A stretch of DNA of 64,000 nucleotides from Nocardioides sp. PD653-B2 (GCF_002117935.1 NZ_BDJE01000047.1:62001-126000); one strand, 5' to 3'. Positions 1 to 7,390 are shown, numbered from the stretch's first letter. Program-made: numbers and translations. Notes: generated from the letters alone by a model not told the origin.

Positions 1-186
1 TCGGATGCGGCAGAGCGCGACGTGTTCGGTTTCTGCGCCGCGAAGTCGCTGACCGCCTGCCCTGGTTCAGGTCCTCAGGGAACTTGCGAGGCACGACTCT
101 TCGACGCGGCGGTCGGAGACGCTGACTTTGGCACGTTGCGTTCCGGTGGTCACCTCGGACGAGGAGTAGCGGATCGCCCGGCGCGC
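1..186. other. Left edge, no gene recognised
   Basis: This stretch lies beyond the stop codon of the ImmA-like gene. I see no convincing reading frame, tRNA or terminator here. It could be the flank of the accessory island, whose left boundary is not visible in the window. Confidence 0.4.
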
Positions 187-765
187 TCAGGTGCGGGAGT
201 ACTTCTTCGCGGCGCGCGCAGCGATGACCCGGGCGCCGTACATCCGCATCTGAGCGAACTGCTCGCTGACGTTGAACGTTCGGGCGACCTTCGCGTTGTC
301 CCACCCCGCGTACGCCGCCTTGCGGGCACCCTCGTCCGGTACCAGCAGCTCACCGGAGATGAACGCGGCCTGCTTCTCTAGGGCCGGGTCGAACTGCTCC
401 TTGTGGTCCTCGCCGAGGATGACGCTGTCGAATGGGTGCTCCAGGAGGTGGTGGCCCATCTCGTGTGCGATGTTCGACCGACGCCGCACCTCCAGGTGCG
501 ACTCGTTCTCCACGATCACCCGCGCGGTACCCAGCGGCACCAGGGCCGCGGACCAGTCACGGGCGCCAGCGGCGTGGAAGTGGTCCCTGGTCTCGGGGTC
601 CAGACCGTGGTCGAGCAAGTCGGTCAGGGTGTAGGTAGGGATGCCGTGAGCCTCAGCGAGCTCGTACGGGTCCAACGGATCGAACGGATCGAGGCCGAGC
701 TCGTCACGTTCCTCTTTGGCGACCTCACGCATACGCGCCTGGGTCCACCCCTTCTTCGCGCTCAC
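187..765 (-). CDS. ImmA/IrrE family (COG2856) zinc metallopeptidase
   Basis: The 192-residue protein has the family's zinc motif HEMGH at residues 101-105, followed by a helix ending in GELLVP (138-143) with Glu130 as the likely third ligand. Family members such as ImmA, IrrE and CapP cut a partner HTH repressor and so turn on mobile-element or defence genes, often after DNA damage. The GTG start lies 3 bp after the stop of the XRE gene, so the two are one transcript. I infer that its substrate is that XRE protein. No membrane segment or other domain is visible. The family call is firm; the substrate is inference. Confidence 0.88.
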   Translation of the reverse strand: MSAKKGWTQARMREVAKEERDELGLDPFDPLDPYELAEAHGIPTYTLTDLLDHGLDPETRDHFHAAGARDWSAALVPLGTARVIVENESHLEVRRRSNIAHEMGHHLLEHPFDSVILGEDHKEQFDPALEKQAAFISGELLVPDEGARKAAYAGWDNAKVARTFNVSEQFAQMRMYGARVIAARAAKKYSRT

Positions 766-768
766 GGA

Positions 769-1152
769 TCAGTGGCCACCCTGGGTGCGCTCGGACTCGA
801 ACCGACGCAACGTGGCCTCGATGACGTCCTCCAAGTACGAACGGTTCTTGTCCGGCAGATCCGGCCTCGCTCGAAGCAAAGCAGTCAACTCCGACATCAG
901 GGGCGCCGGGTCACCGGTCGCTGGGGCGTCGTCGCCGGCCAGGTAGAACTTCTCCGCGTCCATCCGCAGCCAGGTGGTCATTGCCGCGAACGCGTTCACG
1001 TCCGGCTTTAGGCCCTGCTGCATCCGCGAGATCGTCGACGCGTTCACGCCGATCTCCTTCGCTAACCCCCTCCACGACAGATCTGCATCCTCGCGGGCCT
1101 TATCCAGCGCGGCGTGCAGCGTCTTCACGTCAACGGTCGGGCCGGTGTTCAT
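769..1152 (-). CDS. XRE-family HTH repressor, partner of the ImmA-like peptidase
   Basis: This 127-residue protein has a Cro/CI-type helix-turn-helix at about residues 25-50 (core GLAKEIGVNASTISRMQQG), then a helical C-terminal region with no named domain. It is transcribed away from the ubiquitin-like operon. The 139-bp gap between them holds two matching inverted repeats that are the likely operators. By analogy with ImmR/ImmA and CapH/CapP pairs, it probably represses both its own gene and the divergent operon until the peptidase cuts it. The DNA-binding role is clear from sequence; the target is inferred from position. Confidence 0.88.
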   Translation of the reverse strand: MNTGPTVDVKTLHAALDKAREDADLSWRGLAKEIGVNASTISRMQQGLKPDVNAFAAMTTWLRMDAEKFYLAGDDAPATGDPAPLMSELTALLRARPDLPDKNRSYLEDVIEATLRRFESERTQGGH

Positions 1153-1174
1153 CGGTGCCCCGAGAAGTAAGTGG

Positions 1175-1192
1175 TGCTTGAAGAGTCGAGCA
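1175..1192. promoter_or_regulatory. Imperfect operator copy (O1)
   Basis: TGCTTGAAGAGTCGAGCA is an imperfect 18-bp inverted repeat with the same layout (8-bp arms, 2-bp centre) as the perfect copy 36 bp away. It lies between the XRE start codon and the perfect copy, where it could block XRE transcription. Binding by the XRE protein is inferred. Confidence 0.6.
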
Positions 1193-1210
1193 TGTGTGAT
1201 ACGTTAGCAT

Positions 1211-1228
1211 TGCTCGAAACTTCGAGCA
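1211..1228. promoter_or_regulatory. Perfect 18-bp inverted repeat operator (O2)
   Basis: TGCTCGAAACTTCGAGCA has perfect 8-bp arms around a 2-bp centre. It sits just upstream of AT-rich -10-like sequence (TAAGAT 1230-1235, TAAAAT 1235-1240) of the plus-strand operon. A repressor bound here would cover the promoter of the ubiquitin-like operon. Confidence 0.7.
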
Positions 1229-1273
1229 GTAAGATAAAATCGCAACACCAGCAGGAACTCCGTACGCACCGAC

Positions 1274-1283
1274 AAAGGAGGGG
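1274..1283 (+). promoter_or_regulatory. Strong ribosome binding site for the ubiquitin-like gene
   Basis: AAAGGAGGGG ends 8 nt before the ATG at 1292. It is one of the strongest Shine-Dalgarno matches in the window and fixes the start. Confidence 0.75.
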
Positions 1284-1291
1284 CCGCCGCG

Positions 1292-1597
1292 ATGACCGCG
1301 ACCGCAACCGAGAAGCACACCGACGACAACGACAACAATGGGAACAAGGGTCACCCGACCAAGACGTTCACCCTCATCATCAACACCCGCAAGACCGACT
1401 GGAACAAGGAGCAGATCTCCTACGAGGACCTCGTGCAGATCCGCTTCCCCGGCAAGGTCCTCGACGAGACCGAAGAGGTCACCATCGCCTACACCCGTGG
1501 CCCGAAGGAGAACCGCGAGGGCTCTCTCACTGCCGGCCGCTCGGTGTACGTCAAGAACCAGATGACGTTCGATGTCTACCTCACGATCCGTTCCTGA
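1292..1597 (+). CDS. Ubiquitin-like protein, multiubiquitin family
   Basis: This 101-residue protein has a polar Asn/Asp-rich tail (1-22) and one beta-grasp-type domain (23-101). I recognise the multiubiquitin family (PF14452) from ISYEDLVQIRFPG and from the closing GSLTAGRSVYVKNQ then MTFDV. Family members are encoded next to E1-like enzymes and are the presumed modifier. Only one repeat is present. The C-terminus ends in ThrIleArgSer with no diglycine, so how it would be conjugated is unclear. The E1 gene overlaps its end by 26 nt, which suggests coupled translation. Conjugation to targets is not shown by the sequence. Confidence 0.85.
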   Translation: MTATATEKHTDDNDNNGNKGHPTKTFTLIINTRKTDWNKEQISYEDLVQIRFPGKVLDETEEVTIAYTRGPKENREGSLTAGRSVYVKNQMTFDVYLTIRS

Positions 1598-2759
1598 CCC
1601 GGACCTGGGTCGCCTCCTGGACGACGGCTACGACGTCGTCGTCCAGGCGGGCCACCTGGTGATCCGGCACATCCCGTACGTGACCGCCGACCGTGAAGTG
1701 CGCCTCGGGTTCCTCACCTACCCCGTGACCGTCTCCGGCGACCGGATCGTGTCCGACACCGACCACCGCATCTGGTTCGGCGGCGACACTATCCCCTGCA
1801 ACGAGCACGGCCACCAGATCAGCTGCGCCAACCCCGAGGAGCGGATCGTCTCCGAGAACTTCCGCGCCAGCTTCATGCTCTCGTCCAAGCCAGGCCCCAA
1901 CGGGTATCCCAGCGAGTACGAGAAGGTCGTCGCGTACGCCCGGATCCTGTCCCACCCGGCCGCCGCGATCGACCCGACCGCGACCGCCACTCCCGGTGCC
2001 GCTTGGCAGGAAGTCGAAGACGACCTCCCGTTCGTCTACCGCGACACCGCGGCCACCCGGGCCGGCATCGCATCGCTGTACAAGGTATTCCGCGGCCAGC
2101 GGATCGGCATGGTCGGCCTCGGCGGCTCCGGAGGCTACATCCTCGACCAGGTCGCCAAGACCCCCGTCGACGCGATCGCGTGCTTCGACGGCGACACCTT
2201 CGACAACCACAACGCGTTCCGCGCACCCAGCGCGGCCACGCTCGACAAGCTCCGCGAGCGGCCCAACAAGGCCGAGTACTTCGCTGAGCTCTACTCCAAT
2301 ATGCACACCGGGATCACCGCGCACCCGGAGTACATCGATGAGACCAACCTCCACCTGCTCGACGCGTTCACGTTCGTGTTCATCTCCATGGACGACACCA
2401 AGGCGAAGATCCCGATCATCAACTACCTCGTCGAGCACAACATCCCGTTCATCGACGTCGGGATGGGCGTCGAGGAGATCGATGGCAAGCTCTCCGGCCT
2501 GTTGCGCGTCACCCTCGGTCTCCCCGACACGACCCCCACCCGAGAGTCGGTCCCCGAGACCGACGACCCGGATCTCGACGACTATGACCGCAACATCCAG
2601 ATCGCCGACCTTAATGCGCTCAACGCGATCCTCGGTGTCATCACCTGGAAGCGACACCTCGGGCTCTACGCCGACGGCGCCCGTGAAACCTTCTTCACCT
2701 ACTCCCTTTTCACCAACCACATCACCCACCAGGACACCGTCCATGACGACGAAGACTGA
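1572..2759 (+). CDS. ThiF/E1-like adenylating enzyme with N-terminal DUF6791-like domain
   Basis: This 395-residue, two-part protein would activate the neighbouring ubiquitin-like protein at its C-terminus using ATP. Residues 15-120 resemble the DUF6791 domain, as I recall it, with VRLGFLTYPV and the DHRIWFGGDTIPCNEHGH stretch. Residues 165-375 are a Rossmann-type ThiF/E1 domain: GLGGSGGY at 182-189 binds nucleotide, D206 and D208 with N214 and R217 match the E1 DxD...NxxR pattern, and D274 follows in SMDDTK. After Cys204 there is no cysteine at all, so the usual E1 thioester residue is missing. The gene overlaps the ubiquitin-like gene by 26 nt and the next gene by 17 nt. Confidence 0.87.
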   Translation: MSTSRSVPDPDLGRLLDDGYDVVVQAGHLVIRHIPYVTADREVRLGFLTYPVTVSGDRIVSDTDHRIWFGGDTIPCNEHGHQISCANPEERIVSENFRASFMLSSKPGPNGYPSEYEKVVAYARILSHPAAAIDPTATATPGAAWQEVEDDLPFVYRDTAATRAGIASLYKVFRGQRIGMVGLGGSGGYILDQVAKTPVDAIACFDGDTFDNHNAFRAPSAATLDKLRERPNKAEYFAELYSNMHTGITAHPEYIDETNLHLLDAFTFVFISMDDTKAKIPIINYLVEHNIPFIDVGMGVEEIDGKLSGLLRVTLGLPDTTPTRESVPETDDPDLDDYDRNIQIADLNALNAILGVITWKRHLGLYADGARETFFTYSLFTNHITHQDTVHDDED

Positions 2760-3198
2760 CCAATACAAGCCGGAGTTCATCGAGTCCTTCCCGGACTCGA
2801 TGAACCCCGGCGTCCTGTACATCTCCATCGAGTACGGAACCTGCGGACATCTCTGCGCTTGCGGCTGCGGCAACGAAGTCATCACCCCGCTCGGCCCTGC
2901 TCAGTGGTCGCTCACCTACGACGGCCGCAACGCCTCACTCCGACCCTCCATCGGAAACTGGAGCTTGCCCTGCAAGTCGCACTACATCGTCGACCGCGGG
3001 GGAGTCGTCCGTTGGGCCCGCACCTTCACCGACCGCGAGATCGCCCGCAACCGCGACCGCGACCGCGCATTCTTCGCTCGCGGCGACGACGACCGCACCT
3101 ACGACGACTGGCCGCCCGCCCGCTGTGATCCGGGCGACGACGTCGACCAGCCGACCGGCTGGTTGCGGCCGTTCCTGGGGCGTGGCGGCGACCACTGA
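2743..3198 (+). CDS. DUF6527 protein, possible processing peptidase of the ubiquitin-like system
   Basis: This 151-residue protein matches the DUF6527 pattern: LYISIEYG, the cysteine cluster C34/C38/C40/C42 (CGHLCACGCG), then SIGNWSLPCKSHY (69-81) and VVRWA. DUF6527 proteins recur in bacterial ubiquitin-like (Bub-type) operons. I recall a proposal that they act as serine-dependent deconjugating peptidases (BubE), but cannot verify it here. Ser74, Ser79, Cys77 and His80 are the residues to examine. The ATG lies inside the E1 gene with a 17-nt overlap, so its level is tied to E1. The tail after residue 100 is Arg/Asp-rich and probably disordered. Confidence 0.82.
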   Translation: MTTKTDQYKPEFIESFPDSMNPGVLYISIEYGTCGHLCACGCGNEVITPLGPAQWSLTYDGRNASLRPSIGNWSLPCKSHYIVDRGGVVRWARTFTDREIARNRDRDRAFFARGDDDRTYDDWPPARCDPGDDVDQPTGWLRPFLGRGGDH

Positions 3199-3221
3199 CC
3201 CCGCGGGCGGCTAGACGGGCG

Positions 3222-3246
3222 GGGCCGGTTCGCAACGGCCCGGCCC
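3222..3246 (+). terminator. Likely terminator of the ubiquitin-like operon
   Basis: GGGCCGG (3222-3228) and CCGGCCC (3240-3246) pair as a 7-bp stem with an 11-nt loop, 24 nt after the DUF6527 stop. There is no long T tract, as is usual in actinobacteria. Confidence 0.5.
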
Positions 3247-3273
3247 TGTCCGCTGCGGACCGCGGCGCGCTGA

Positions 3274-3314
3274 TGCTCGACGCCGCGTGCTCGTACTTCT
3301 GCTCGACGCCGCGT
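3274..3314. repeat. Pair of 15-bp direct repeats
   Basis: TGCTCGACGCCGCGT occurs at 3274-3288 and again at 3300-3314, in the gap between the accessory operon and the catabolic cluster. It may mark an old junction of the island or be a protein-binding site. Nothing else in the gap (3199-3416) was recognised apart from the hairpin at 3222-3246. Confidence 0.55.
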
Positions 3315-3416
3315 CATTCTGGGCGGTAGGTCGCCCGCGCGACGCCACATCCGAGTCGAGCCCGAACGCCTCGACAGTGAAACGGGATCTCACCTGCTGC
3401 GTTGCGAGATACCAGG

Positions 3417-4406
3417 TCAGGCGAAGCTGACGACGTAGCGCCGCTCGTTGGTGCCGTCGGCCTGGGACTGCCAGGCGGCCGGCAGGCCGTCGAGGGGGAC
3501 GACGTCGTGCTCGACCGACAGATCGCCGGCGGCTGCGTGGTCCAGGAGGGCGTCGAGGGCGCCCCTGCGCAGGTCCGGGGTGAGCGCGTTGTTGGTGTAG
3601 CCGAGGATGCTCTGGCTGCCGCCGCGCAGCGTCGCCGACGAGTACGTCGCGGTCGCGCCGGCCGAGCTGCCCAGGTTGACCAGGCGCCCGTGCGGGGCCA
3701 GGCAGAGGGCGGCGGCGGTGCCGGGGATGCCGCAGAGCGGGTCGATGACCAGGTCGACGCTCCCGCCGACCGAGCGGCGGATGCGGGCGGCGAGCTCGTC
3801 GGCGTCGTCGTCGCGCAGCCGGGTGACGGAGTCGGCGCCCGCGGCCGACGCGGTCCGGGCGGCGCGGTCGGAGCGGCAGACGGCGTGGACGCTGCCGGCG
3901 CCGAGGAGCCGCGCGGCCTGCACCGCGACCTGCCCGACGACGCCGCCGGCGCCGAGCACGAGGACGGTCTCGCCCGCGACCAGGCGGCCGCGCCAGGTGA
4001 GGGACATCCAGGCGGCGACCGCGGAGAGCCCGAGGGCGGCGACCACGGTGTCAGGCACGTCCGCGGCCAGCGGCACCAGGTCGGCGTCGGCGACCAGCAC
4101 CCGCTCGGCCAGGCTGCCGTCGCCCGGGGCCATGCCGGCCGAGGTCGGGAACCACACGCGGGTCCCCGGCGCGTGCTCCGGCGAGCTGACCACGGTCCCG
4201 ACGCCCTGGACCCCCGGCACGTAGGGGAGCGCCGGCTCGCCGAAGTACGACGTGCCGCTCGCGCACAGCACGTCGAGCGGGGTGATCGGGGCGGCGGTGG
4301 TCGCGACCACGGCGGTGCCCGGCCCGGCGACCGGGGCCGTGGTGCGGACGAGCTCGGGAGCGGCGCCGTGCCGGGTGACGTGGACGCCGCGCACCTGGTT
4401 GCTCAC
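3417..4406 (-). CDS. Zinc-independent MDR-family NAD(P)H:quinone-type oxidoreductase
   Basis: This 329-residue protein follows the quinone-oxidoreductase branch of the medium-chain dehydrogenases: a GroES-like N-terminal half with PYVPGVQGVGTV, then a Rossmann half with VLGAGGVVGQV at about 150-160. It lacks the cysteine/histidine set of zinc alcohol dehydrogenases. The GTG start overlaps the stop of the citrate-synthase-like gene by 4 nt (GTGA), making it the last gene of a four-gene minus-strand unit with iclR, caiB-like and citryl-CoA-lyase-like genes. It probably reduces an enone or acyl intermediate of the local catabolic pathway. The substrate cannot be read from sequence. Confidence 0.82.
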   Translation of the reverse strand: MSNQVRGVHVTRHGAAPELVRTTAPVAGPGTAVVATTAAPITPLDVLCASGTSYFGEPALPYVPGVQGVGTVVSSPEHAPGTRVWFPTSAGMAPGDGSLAERVLVADADLVPLAADVPDTVVAALGLSAVAAWMSLTWRGRLVAGETVLVLGAGGVVGQVAVQAARLLGAGSVHAVCRSDRAARTASAAGADSVTRLRDDDADELAARIRRSVGGSVDLVIDPLCGIPGTAAALCLAPHGRLVNLGSSAGATATYSSATLRGGSQSILGYTNNALTPDLRRGALDALLDHAAAGDLSVEHDVVPLDGLPAAWQSQADGTNERRYVVSFA

Positions 4407-5215
4407 TCCGGGGAGTCCGACGGGTCGACGTAGACCGCGTTGCGGTCGACCGTCATGTAGATGTCGTTGGCGATCGGGCGGCGGATCTCCTCGGCGATGT
4501 GACCGAGCAGCCCGGCGCACCGGGCCAGCAGCACCGTGCCGCGCAGCAGCTCCAGTGGCAGCCCGAGGTCGGCCAGCGCGGCCCCGCTGACACCGGCGCC
4601 GTTGAGCGGCAGCGTCTTGCCGAGCACCTCGTGGTGGGTGCGGCCGATGGCCTCGAAGAGCGCGAGGTGCGGGCCGTAGAGCCCTTCCTCGTGGGCGATC
4701 TGCACCAGCCGCGGGGTCCGCGGGTCGCCGTCCTTGTGGACCGGGTGGCCCAGGCCCGGGACGAACTTCCCCGCCTCGCGCTGCCGTCGTACGGCGGCGA
4801 GACCGACCTCGTCCCAGCCGGCCTCGTCGGTGGGCAGCCCGGCCAGGCCGGCGAGCACCCCGGCCAGGAAGCGACCGGTGTCCTCGGTGACGCCGAGGAA
4901 GCGGGAGCCGCCGCCCAGCAGGCCGGCGGCCAGCGCGCCCTGGATCGCGTCCGGGGCGCTGAGGTAGGTCAGGCGCGCGGCGATCGCGGTCGGCGTGAAG
5001 CCGTGGTCGGCCAGCCCGATCAGGACCGCCTCGAAGAGGCGGGACTGCTGCGGGGTGGGCTTCTCCAGCGTCAGCAACCAGTAGGCGAGCTCGCCGAAGG
5101 ACACCGTGCCCATCAGGTCGGCGGCCAGGTCCTGGCCGAGCAGCGTGATGGTGGTGCCCTCCGAGGTGCCCAGGGAGGTGGGGAACTGCGGCGTCGGCGA
5201 CGACGGGGTGGTCAT
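4403..5215 (-). CDS. Citrate synthase-like protein, probable citryl-CoA lyase
   Basis: At 270 residues this is well below the roughly 370-430 of true citrate synthases and matches the short citryl-CoA-lyase-type branch, which cleaves citryl-CoA or a related acyl-CoA to acetyl-CoA and an oxo-acid. GLGHPVHKDGDPR at 154-166 carries the family's active-site histidine region, and a second histidine lies at 71. Its ATG overlaps the stop of the CoA-transferase gene (ATGA) and its stop overlaps the next start. Coupling to a CoA-transferase suggests that a dicarboxylic or hydroxy-acid ring-cleavage product is activated and then split. The exact reaction is inferred. Confidence 0.75.
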   Translation of the reverse strand: MTTPSSPTPQFPTSLGTSEGTTITLLGQDLAADLMGTVSFGELAYWLLTLEKPTPQQSRLFEAVLIGLADHGFTPTAIAARLTYLSAPDAIQGALAAGLLGGGSRFLGVTEDTGRFLAGVLAGLAGLPTDEAGWDEVGLAAVRRQREAGKFVPGLGHPVHKDGDPRTPRLVQIAHEEGLYGPHLALFEAIGRTHHEVLGKTLPLNGAGVSGAALADLGLPLELLRGTVLLARCAGLLGHIAEEIRRPIANDIYMTVDRNAVYVDPSDSPE

Positions 5216-6378
5216 GCGTTCTCCTTCGGGATGCCGAGCCAGGCGCGCACCTCGGCGCCGTGCTCGTCGAGGCCGGGCGGGGGCAGGTCGTAACGGGCCG
5301 GGCTGGCGCTGAAGCGGATCGGGTTGCGGATGGTGGGCACGCCGCCCACCTCCACGACCGGGTCGAGCCCGAGCCGCTCGGCCAGCTCGACGCCGCCGCG
5401 CACGTCGTTGATCGGTCCACACGGGATGCCCGCCTCCGAGAGCGTCTCGAACCATTCCTGCGCGCTGCGCTCGGCGAGCCGCTCGAGCAGCAGCGGGCGC
5501 AGCTCCTCGCGGTGCTCGTTGCGCTCCCCGACGGTCGCGAAGCGCGGGTCGTCGGCCAGCTCGGGTGCGCCGATCGCCGCGGCCAGCTTGCGGAACTGGC
5601 CGTCGTTGCCGGCCACCACGATCAGGTCGCCGTCGCCGGTGGCGAGCGGCTCGTAGGGGAAGAGGCTCAGGTGGGCGTTGCCCATCCGCTGCGGCACGAC
5701 CCCGCCCGCGACGTACGCCGAGGTCTGGTTGACCAGCGTCGACATCGCGGTCGAGAGCAGGTTGGTCTCCACGTGCTGGCCCTCGCCGGTGGCGTCGCGG
5801 TGCCGCAGCGCGGCCAGGATGCCGATCACCGACTGCAGCCCGGTCATCACGTCGAAGACCGAGATGCCGGCCCGGTACGGCGGACCGTCGGGCCCGCCGG
5901 TCAGGCTCATCAGCCCGGACATGCCCTGCACCAGCAGGTCGTAGCCCGGCAGCGAGGCGCCGCCCTCGGCGCCGAAGCCGCTGATCGAGCAGTAGACGAC
6001 CCGCTCGTTGAGCGCCCGCACCCCGTCGTAGCCGAGACCGAACCGGTCCAGGCCGCCCGGCTTGAAGTTGTGGATGAAGACGTCCGCGCGGGCGGCGAGG
6101 GCGCGGGCGACCTCGAGGTCGTCCGCGTCCTTGAGGTCGAGCGCGATCGAGCGCTTGTTGCGGTTGACGGCGAGGTAGTAGGTGCCGGTGTCGCCCCGGC
6201 GCGGCGGGACCCAGTGGCGGGTGTCGTCACCGGCGGGGCTCTCGACCTTGACCACCTCGGCGCCCAGGTCGGCCAGCAGCATGGTCGCGTAGGGCCCGGC
6301 CAGCACCCGCGAGAAGTCGGCGACGACCAGGCCCGCCAGGGGGCCGTCGGGCGTCGGCGAGGTGCCGGTCTCCGTCAT
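5212..6378 (-). CDS. CaiB/BaiF (class III) CoA-transferase
   Basis: This 388-residue protein has family III CoA-transferase features: GPLAGLVVADFSRVLAGP near the start, the LADLGAEVVKVE motif, NRNKRSIALDLK, and the PGYDLLVQGMSGLMSLTGG region. Such enzymes move CoA between carboxylic acids. The gene follows the IclR regulator by 76 bp and overlaps the citrate-synthase-like gene by 4 nt. A CGGAC-N4-GTCCG palindrome at 6403-6416 precedes it, so it probably has its own IclR-controlled promoter. It would activate the acid that the next enzyme cleaves. Donor and acceptor are unknown. Confidence 0.88.
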   Translation of the reverse strand: MTETGTSPTPDGPLAGLVVADFSRVLAGPYATMLLADLGAEVVKVESPAGDDTRHWVPPRRGDTGTYYLAVNRNKRSIALDLKDADDLEVARALAARADVFIHNFKPGGLDRFGLGYDGVRALNERVVYCSISGFGAEGGASLPGYDLLVQGMSGLMSLTGGPDGPPYRAGISVFDVMTGLQSVIGILAALRHRDATGEGQHVETNLLSTAMSTLVNQTSAYVAGGVVPQRMGNAHLSLFPYEPLATGDGDLIVVAGNDGQFRKLAAAIGAPELADDPRFATVGERNEHREELRPLLLERLAERSAQEWFETLSEAGIPCGPINDVRGGVELAERLGLDPVVEVGGVPTIRNPIRFSASPARYDLPPPGLDEHGAEVRAWLGIPKENA

Positions 6379-6402
6379 CTACTACTCCTGTGACCACTAG
6401 GC

Positions 6403-6416
6403 GGACATCTGTCCGT
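6403..6416. promoter_or_regulatory. Candidate IclR operator upstream of the CoA-transferase gene
   Basis: CGGACATCTGTCCG has 6-bp perfect arms (CGGACA and TGTCCG) around TC. The CGGAC-N4-GTCCG pattern recurs at 7391-7404 on the other side of the iclR gene, which supports one shared regulator. Confidence 0.6.
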
Positions 6417-6454
6417 CAATCTGACCGTGGCCCGGCGCCGCTGTCAAGGCGCCG

Positions 6455-7258
6455 TCAGGTGACCGGGGCGTCGGCGTGCGGCCTCGACTGCCACAGCGCC
6501 CAGTCGGCCGACACCTCGCCGGCGGCGCGCAGCAGCAGGGGAAGGTGGTGTCCGGTGAGCGTCTCGAGGCTCGTCTCGGCGGCGTGCACGGTGACGTTCA
6601 TCGCGGCCCGGACGGTGCCGGTGGCGTCGCGCACCGGGACGGCGATCGAGCGCACGCCGCGGGCCAGCTCCTCGTCTGCGACCGCCCACCCGCGCGCCCG
6701 GACGACGCGCAGCTCGTCGAGCACCTCCTCGACCGCGGGGGCTGCGACGACCAGCCCCGAACGGGTCGGCTCCGCGAGCGCCGCCCGGACCCCGTCGTCG
6801 TCGAGGCCGGCGAGCAGCACCTTGCCCTGGGAGGTGACGGACGCGGGGAAGCGGGTGCCGATGTCGACGCGCAGCGCGATGATCTTGGGCACCGCCACCC
6901 GGGCGACGTAGACGATGTCGGAGCCGTCGAGCTGCGCCATCGACGACGACTCGTGGGTCTGCGCGACCAGCGCCTCGAGGTGCGGCCGGGCCACGTCCCA
7001 CAGCCCGAGCGACCCGACGTACGACATGCCCAGGCGCAGCACCCGGGCGGTCAGCTCGAAGCCGTCGGCCGTGGCCCGCACGTAGCCGAGCTCGGCCAGC
7101 GTCAGCAGCAGGCGCCGCGCCGTGGGCCGGGCGAGCCCGGTCTCGGCGGCGACCTCGCTGAGGCTCATCGAGCCGCGGTGCGCCTCGAAGCAGCAGAGGA
7201 CGTCGATCCCGCGGGCCAGGGCCTCGACGAAGTCCGGACCCGTGCCACGTCCCGCCAT
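6455..7258 (-). CDS. IclR-family transcriptional regulator
   Basis: This 267-residue protein has a winged HTH at about residues 12-70 (SLSEVAAETGLARPTARRLL) and a C-terminal IclR effector domain with FPASVTSQGKVLLAGL and a GVRSIAVPVRD stretch. These regulators usually control aromatic catabolic operons in response to a pathway intermediate. The gene lies between the minus-strand CoA-transferase operon and the divergent dioxygenase operon, and matching palindromes flank it on both sides. It probably controls both. The ATG at 7258 is preceded by AGGAG. Confidence 0.92.
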   Translation of the reverse strand: MAGRGTGPDFVEALARGIDVLCCFEAHRGSMSLSEVAAETGLARPTARRLLLTLAELGYVRATADGFELTARVLRLGMSYVGSLGLWDVARPHLEALVAQTHESSSMAQLDGSDIVYVARVAVPKIIALRVDIGTRFPASVTSQGKVLLAGLDDDGVRAALAEPTRSGLVVAAPAVEEVLDELRVVRARGWAVADEELARGVRSIAVPVRDATGTVRAAMNVTVHAAETSLETLTGHHLPLLLRAAGEVSADWALWQSRPHADAPVT

Positions 7259-7342
7259 GCCGGCTCCTCTCGGGTGGGTGCGCCCCGATCGTGCCACAAC
7301 GGACACCCGACCGGGCGGATCCACCGGCTGGTCGACGGACCC

Positions 7343-7372
7343 TTGACAGTGACCGCGACCACACGGCAATGT
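7343..7372 (+). promoter_or_regulatory. Candidate promoter of the dioxygenase operon
   Basis: A perfect -35 TTGACA (7343-7348) is followed after 18 bp by CAATGT (7367-7372), a weak -10. The IclR-type palindrome at 7391-7404 lies just downstream, where a bound regulator could block transcription. Confidence 0.5.
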
Positions 7373-7390
7373 TTGAAGCCAGCCACGATA

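Noticed and set aside
22-381. 119-residue plus-strand frame at the left edge
   Set aside because: It overlaps the ImmA-like gene in antisense and shows no recognisable domain.
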